8,381 nt of DNA. Origin: Euryarchaeota archaeon UBA4. Its GTDB lineage: Archaea > Thermoplasmatota > Poseidoniia > Poseidoniales > Thalassarchaeaceae. Of the stretch, positions 5,210 to 8,381 are shown piece by piece. The DNA is taken from assembly GCA_002497985.1 (NCBI GenBank), contig DAFQ01000017.1, positions 26,843 through 35,223 of the forward strand, given 5' to 3'. Every line of letters begins with the position of its first letter. The stretch's first letter is position 1. A program made the position numbers and the translations under genes. The notes below the pieces were generated by a model that was not told the origin of the DNA, did no database searches, and saw only the letters and a program-made list of their open reading frames with translations.

Positions 5210-8200
5210 CTAATCCTCAAAGAGTGCTTCGATGTCTTCGTCGTCCAGAGCCTCTTCTACAGACACTGCTACGGCCTCCGAATCAGGCTCTTCGACAATA
5301 TCTTCCTCGATCTTTTCGCCTGTCAACTCCTCGAAGGCCTCCGCCACTCCCTCGCCAGCGAATCTATCGCCACCCGCTTCGTGGTCCGATGTGTCTTCCG
5401 CGACAGGACCCTCCATCGTCTCTGAGGGCCGAGCTGCCTCGGGCTGAACCTCCTTCTCGCTGAATGGGTCATACTGGGGGTTGTCAAAGGCATCGTCCAT
5501 GGACACCCTCCTCCTGCCAACAGTCGAATCAGGGCCCGAGTGATGTCGTGCCTTGGGGCTCCTTCTTTGTAGCACCACGGCCGCCCCAATCAAGACAATC
5601 AGTACGAATGCTATGATTATCCCATAGCTCCCAATGAATTCACCCATGCTGAAGGGGGCTTCCAGAATTACCACTGTCAGGGTCACGGAGGCACCTCCCG
5701 ACTCATCCACGGCTGTCATTTTCACTGTTCTTGAGCCATATCCATTGAACGTCCACTCAATCCATTGCCCTTGGATGTCGACATCATTCTCGGGATCTCC
5801 GTCACCATCGCTGTCTACTGCGGTATCCATGTCCCAGTTATACACCATGTTCGACATATCGTACGCGGAATCCGTCGTCCCGTTTGCAGTAAAGAACAGA
5901 ACATCACCTTCTGGAACATCAAAGAAGGCGCTGGAGTCGGCCTTCGGTACAGGCTTCACATTCCTGATGTCTAGTGGAATCTCTATGGAAGCCGTGGACC
6001 CGTCGTCATCGGTTACGTGGAAGACTATCATCTGTGGTGCAGTAGTGGCGTCTGGCCACGACTGGGACAGGTGGTCAGACTCGACGTCACAGTCATCAGA
6101 CGAAGTCCCCTCTCCATCCGAGTTTGTTAGCGGATCGAGATCGAAGCAACGCATGAGGGTGAGCATGTCGCCGCTTGTGTCAGTAATTTGAACCAGGATG
6201 TCCACGACTGAGTCTTCAGCAGCAGGAAGTGGCGGAGACAGTGGGGAAATTGCAGGATCTATGTTCATCACCTCAATTGGGACGATAAGAGACTCAGTGC
6301 TATCGCCATCGTTGTCAACAACCTGCAGGGTTGCTAGGTGCATTCCAGATGTGTGATAGGTGTATTCCATGGTGCTCTTTCTCCCTGTGAATTCCACTAC
6401 AATGTCCGGATTGTCCTCTGCATCAGGGGACCAGTAGTGCACAAGTGTGTCCATGTCATTCTCAGAATCATCGGCCCAGCCTTCGAATCTTAGGTAATCA
6501 CCTTCGTTCACTATGAAAACTCCTCTGCTATCGGCGACCAATCTGTTATCCCCCAACCATATCTCCGACCTGGGATTTGTTGGAGCTATGTTCCTGACCT
6601 CTATTGTCTTGGTTGCCGAAACAACTGCGCCATCATCGTCCATGACTTCAACCTCCGCGGTGTATTCTCCTTCGGAAGTGGGGGTGACCGTGCAGTAAAT
6701 CCCTACTTGCCCCTCATCGCAGGGCTGTTTCCAAAGTATGTCGACAGGCGCTGAAGGATTCTGCGTGTCCAGGTCACTTACGTCCTCGACATTGAATTCT
6801 ATTGGCGAGAGAACCGGCGTCCATTCGTATTCCGAACCAACAGTAACTTGAGGTTCACGATTGAGTATCGTCACGACCGACTCGCTCGAACTCTGATCAT
6901 TCTCATCATCGGTGATTACCAGTCTAACTGCGAAGGTCCCGTCATCGTCCCATGAGTACTCATGCGCACAGTCCTCTTCAGTCTCTGAAATGAAAGTGCC
7001 CTCGAGAGTCTCCACGATGAATTCGCAGGTCAGTTCCCCTCCATCGGGATCGTAGGACGACAGGCCGTTGAAGCTCACCTGGTCCAGGGTCAGTGATTGA
7101 GCTGGAATGCTCAGGCTAGCTGTGGGGGCTCTGCCGATGAAAAGGGAAAACGATCCCTGATTGTTACTCCTGTTACCGTCATTTCCAATATCCTCGTCAG
7201 GGTCGACGGTGAAAGAAAGAGATACATCACCAATCGGCTGAGACTGGGGAACTGTCCAATCAAACTCCATCCTTGACTGACCAAGGCTGGGGAGTGCAGG
7301 GACGGACACACTCGAAGTTGTTCCATCGGGCGCCTCAACCGACAACGTAGTGGCGGGGGAGGTAGTGATTCCCCTGTTCTGAATTGGAATGCTGAATGTC
7401 AGCATGTCTCCAAGAATCGCGTTGAAGCCTACGACACTATCGAGAGTTGTAGTCTGATTGTCTCTTGTCCTCTCCACAGTCACCCCCTCGGATCGTGCAA
7501 CTAGGTCAATAGAGTAGGTATTCGGGTCTATTGTTATCGTAGCACCCCCTACGATCTTCTGATTGGGAATCCAAACTAGGACGCCATGGCTTCCTGTGTC
7601 AGATCCTCCGATTGAGTCATCGGGTTCATTCCCCGAGTTAAACGAAATTTCCGTTGAACCAGTGGAACCAGTTGTGAATGATCTGATGTCCTCTTCTATT
7701 CCATATCTGAACTCGACACTCTGTCCAGAAACTACCTGGCCGTTCTGAGTGACATTGGCGAATGCGGATTGCTCCATGTCAAGTGGCGAAAGGGGATACT
7801 CTAACTCTACAGAAATTTGCTTGCTTCTGGGCGCTGCTTGGTACATCACTAACTCGTGATTCGCCAAGAAGCCAATACTTTGGGTGAATGATGAGTAAAC
7901 ATCCCCTCTAACAGAGGGGCAGAACCACCGGTACCCGGTGGGGTCTCCGTTGGAGTCGTAGTTGGTGATGTTGTATGACTGCTGACAAGAAGCATAACTG
8001 ACTCCCGGTGCACCCCTGCTGACGACCTCCCAGCTAGAGGACTCATGTGAGGACTCATCAGCGGGGATGTCCACGTAGTCACTCTGGCCACTATATTGGG
8101 TGTCTTGGTAGTAGTCCGTCGACCATTCGTCCCCCACACTCAGCGGGAAGTCGTATCCCTCGGTAGGGGGGGAGAATGTCTGGGTAATTACGAGGTCTGC

Positions 8201-8381
8201 GACATCTATGTTAATTGTCCACCACAGTACTTGATACTGGAAGTCTATGTCGATGGTCGCCTCCTGGCTCACTATAGCAAGATCCGAGGCCCTGACTATC
8301 TCAGTGGTGTCAATTTCCACAACTAGGTCACCCTCGTTGCCATCAAGCTCTATGTCCTCTGCCTCGTAAGTTCCATCAGAC
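5210..8381 (-). CDS. Giant PKD-repeat surface protein with one C-terminal membrane helix and acidic cytoplasmic tail (5' end outside window)
   Basis: At least 1056 residues; the reading frame stays open through 8381, so the true start and signal peptide lie beyond the window. Residue numbers here count from the internal codon at 8320. A beta-rich N-terminal region with many Tyr and Trp (about 1-300) precedes a CARDB-like segment (about 300-396). Five PKD-like Ig-fold repeats follow (398-889), then one transmembrane helix (895-917), a basic stop-transfer cluster and a tail of about 119 residues very rich in Glu and Asp. Orientation is thus outside-N, inside-C. PKD domains in archaea are usual in S-layer and adhesion proteins; acidic DDDG turns may bind Ca2+. 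Eight cysteines occur as four close pairs, all on the outer side. sepF follows 14 bases downstream. Function is unknown; surface layer, adhesion or an envelope link to division are options. Confidence 0.88.
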   Translation of the reverse strand, partial: SDGTYEAEDIELDGNEGDLVVEIDTTEIVRASDLAIVSQEATIDIDFQYQVLWWTINIDVADLVITQTFSPPTEGYDFPLSVGDEWSTDYYQDTQYSGQSDYVDIPADESSHESSSWEVVSRGAPGVSYASCQQSYNITNYDSNGDPTGYRWFCPSVRGDVYSSFTQSIGFLANHELVMYQAAPRSKQISVELEYPLSPLDMEQSAFANVTQNGQVVSGQSVEFRYGIEEDIRSFTTGSTGSTEISFNSGNEPDDSIGGSDTGSHGVLVWIPNQKIVGGATITIDPNTYSIDLVARSEGVTVERTRDNQTTTLDSVVGFNAILGDMLTFSIPIQNRGITTSPATTLSVEAPDGTTSSVSVPALPSLGQSRMEFDWTVPQSQPIGDVSLSFTVDPDEDIGNDGNRSNNQGSFSLFIGRAPTASLSIPAQSLTLDQVSFNGLSSYDPDGGELTCEFIVETLEGTFISETEEDCAHEYSWDDDGTFAVRLVITDDENDQSSSESVVTILNREPQVTVGSEYEWTPVLSPIEFNVEDVSDLDTQNPSAPVDILWKQPCDEGQVGIYCTVTPTSEGEYTAEVEVMDDDGAVVSATKTIEVRNIAPTNPRSEIWLGDNRLVADSRGVFIVNEGDYLRFEGWADDSENDMDTLVHYWSPDAEDNPDIVVEFTGRKSTMEYTYHTSGMHLATLQVVDNDGDSTESLIVPIEVMNIDPAISPLSPPLPAAEDSVVDILVQITDTSGDMLTLMRCFDLDPLTNSDGEGTSSDDCDVESDHLSQSWPDATTAPQMIVFHVTDDDGSTASIEIPLDIRNVKPVPKADSSAFFDVPEGDVLFFTANGTTDSAYDMSNMVYNWDMDTAVDSDGDGDPENDVDIQGQWIEWTFNGYGSRTVKMTAVDESGGASVTLTVVILEAPFSMGEFIGSYGIIIAFVLIVLIGAAVVLQRRSPKARHHSGPDSTVGRRRVSMDDAFDNPQYDPFSEKEVQPEAARPSETMEGPVAEDTSDHEAGGDRFAGEGVAEAFEELTGEKIEEDIVEEPDSEAVAVSVEEALDDEDIEALFED
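5570..5638 (-). other. Transmembrane segment of the surface protein
   Basis: The 23 codons encode an uninterrupted hydrophobic stretch rich in Ile, Val and Leu, opening with FIGSYGIII and ending VVLQRR. It is followed by a basic cluster (RR, K, R, HH, RRR within about 20 residues). The positive-inside rule puts the following tail in the cytoplasm and the PKD repeats outside. Confidence 0.9.
5654..7129 (-). repeat. Five tandem PKD-like domains within the surface protein
   Basis: The protein repeats occupy about 7129-6857, 6856-6581, 6580-6254, 6253-5951 and 5950-5654. Each ends in a strand with an acidic turn (DDENDQ, DDDGA, DNDGD, DDDGS, DESGG) followed by a hydrophobic strand. Four are closed by a linker of the form N-x-x-P (NREP, NIAP, NIDP, NVKP); the fifth ends in LEAP just before the membrane helix. 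The copies are divergent in both protein and DNA, so they are old duplications and not a recent tandem array. Confidence 0.75.

Noticed and set aside
5634..6191. A 185-residue plus-strand open frame opposite the PKD repeats
   Set aside because: It is Ser/Thr-rich, as expected from reading the complement of Asp/Glu-rich codons, and lacks hydrophobic or domain patterns; it is a shadow of the surface-protein gene.
8318..8320. GTG at 8320 as the true start of the surface protein
   Set aside because: The same frame stays open without a stop to the window edge at 8381, with protein-like sequence rich in acidic residues. This codon is therefore internal and the gene is partial.

Overview
The window looks like chromosomal DNA of an archaeon, most likely a marine Thermoplasmatota/Euryarchaeota lineage such as Marine Group II (Poseidoniales). 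This rests on an archaeal-type SepF next to a giant PKD-repeat surface protein, a membrane pyrophosphatase gene preceded by a TATA-like box, very tight gene packing, and stand-alone small proteins (single Nfu domain, orphan glutamine amidotransferase). It is inferred from gene content and style, not from a marker gene. I see no rRNA, tRNA, CRISPR array, insertion sequence or phage gene, and no stretch over 300 bases lacks a gene.

Layout. On the minus strand at the left edge lies the N-terminal 265 codons of a membrane-bound ion-translocating pyrophosphatase (1-796), preceded by its own promoter. A hairpin separates it from an upstream minus-strand class I glutamine amidotransferase (874-1776). 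That gene is divergent from a plus-strand Nfu-type Fe-S scaffold (1840-2124). The Nfu gene abuts, stop against stop, a minus-strand three-helix membrane protein (2125-2463). A 97-bp divergent spacer leads to a plus-strand operon-like run (2561-4728): small two-helix membrane protein, endonuclease III, a 190-residue protein of unknown function, a PrxQ/BCP peroxiredoxin and a 75-residue acidic protein. The run ends in a CTAG that it shares with the stop of a convergent minus-strand pair: sepF (4725-5195), and upstream of it a very large PKD-repeat, single-pass membrane protein (5210 to beyond 8381) whose N-terminus is outside the window.

How the genes may work together. The central run has an oxidative-damage theme: endonuclease III repairs oxidised pyrimidines and the peroxiredoxin removes hydroperoxides. 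The right half joins the archaeal FtsZ membrane anchor SepF to a surface protein with a long acidic cytoplasmic tail, suggesting a link between the division machinery and the cell envelope. The most notable observations are this SepF/surface-protein pair, the four neatly paired cysteine pairs of the surface protein, and an endonuclease III that keeps both catalytic residues but lacks two of the four canonical Fe-S cluster ligands.
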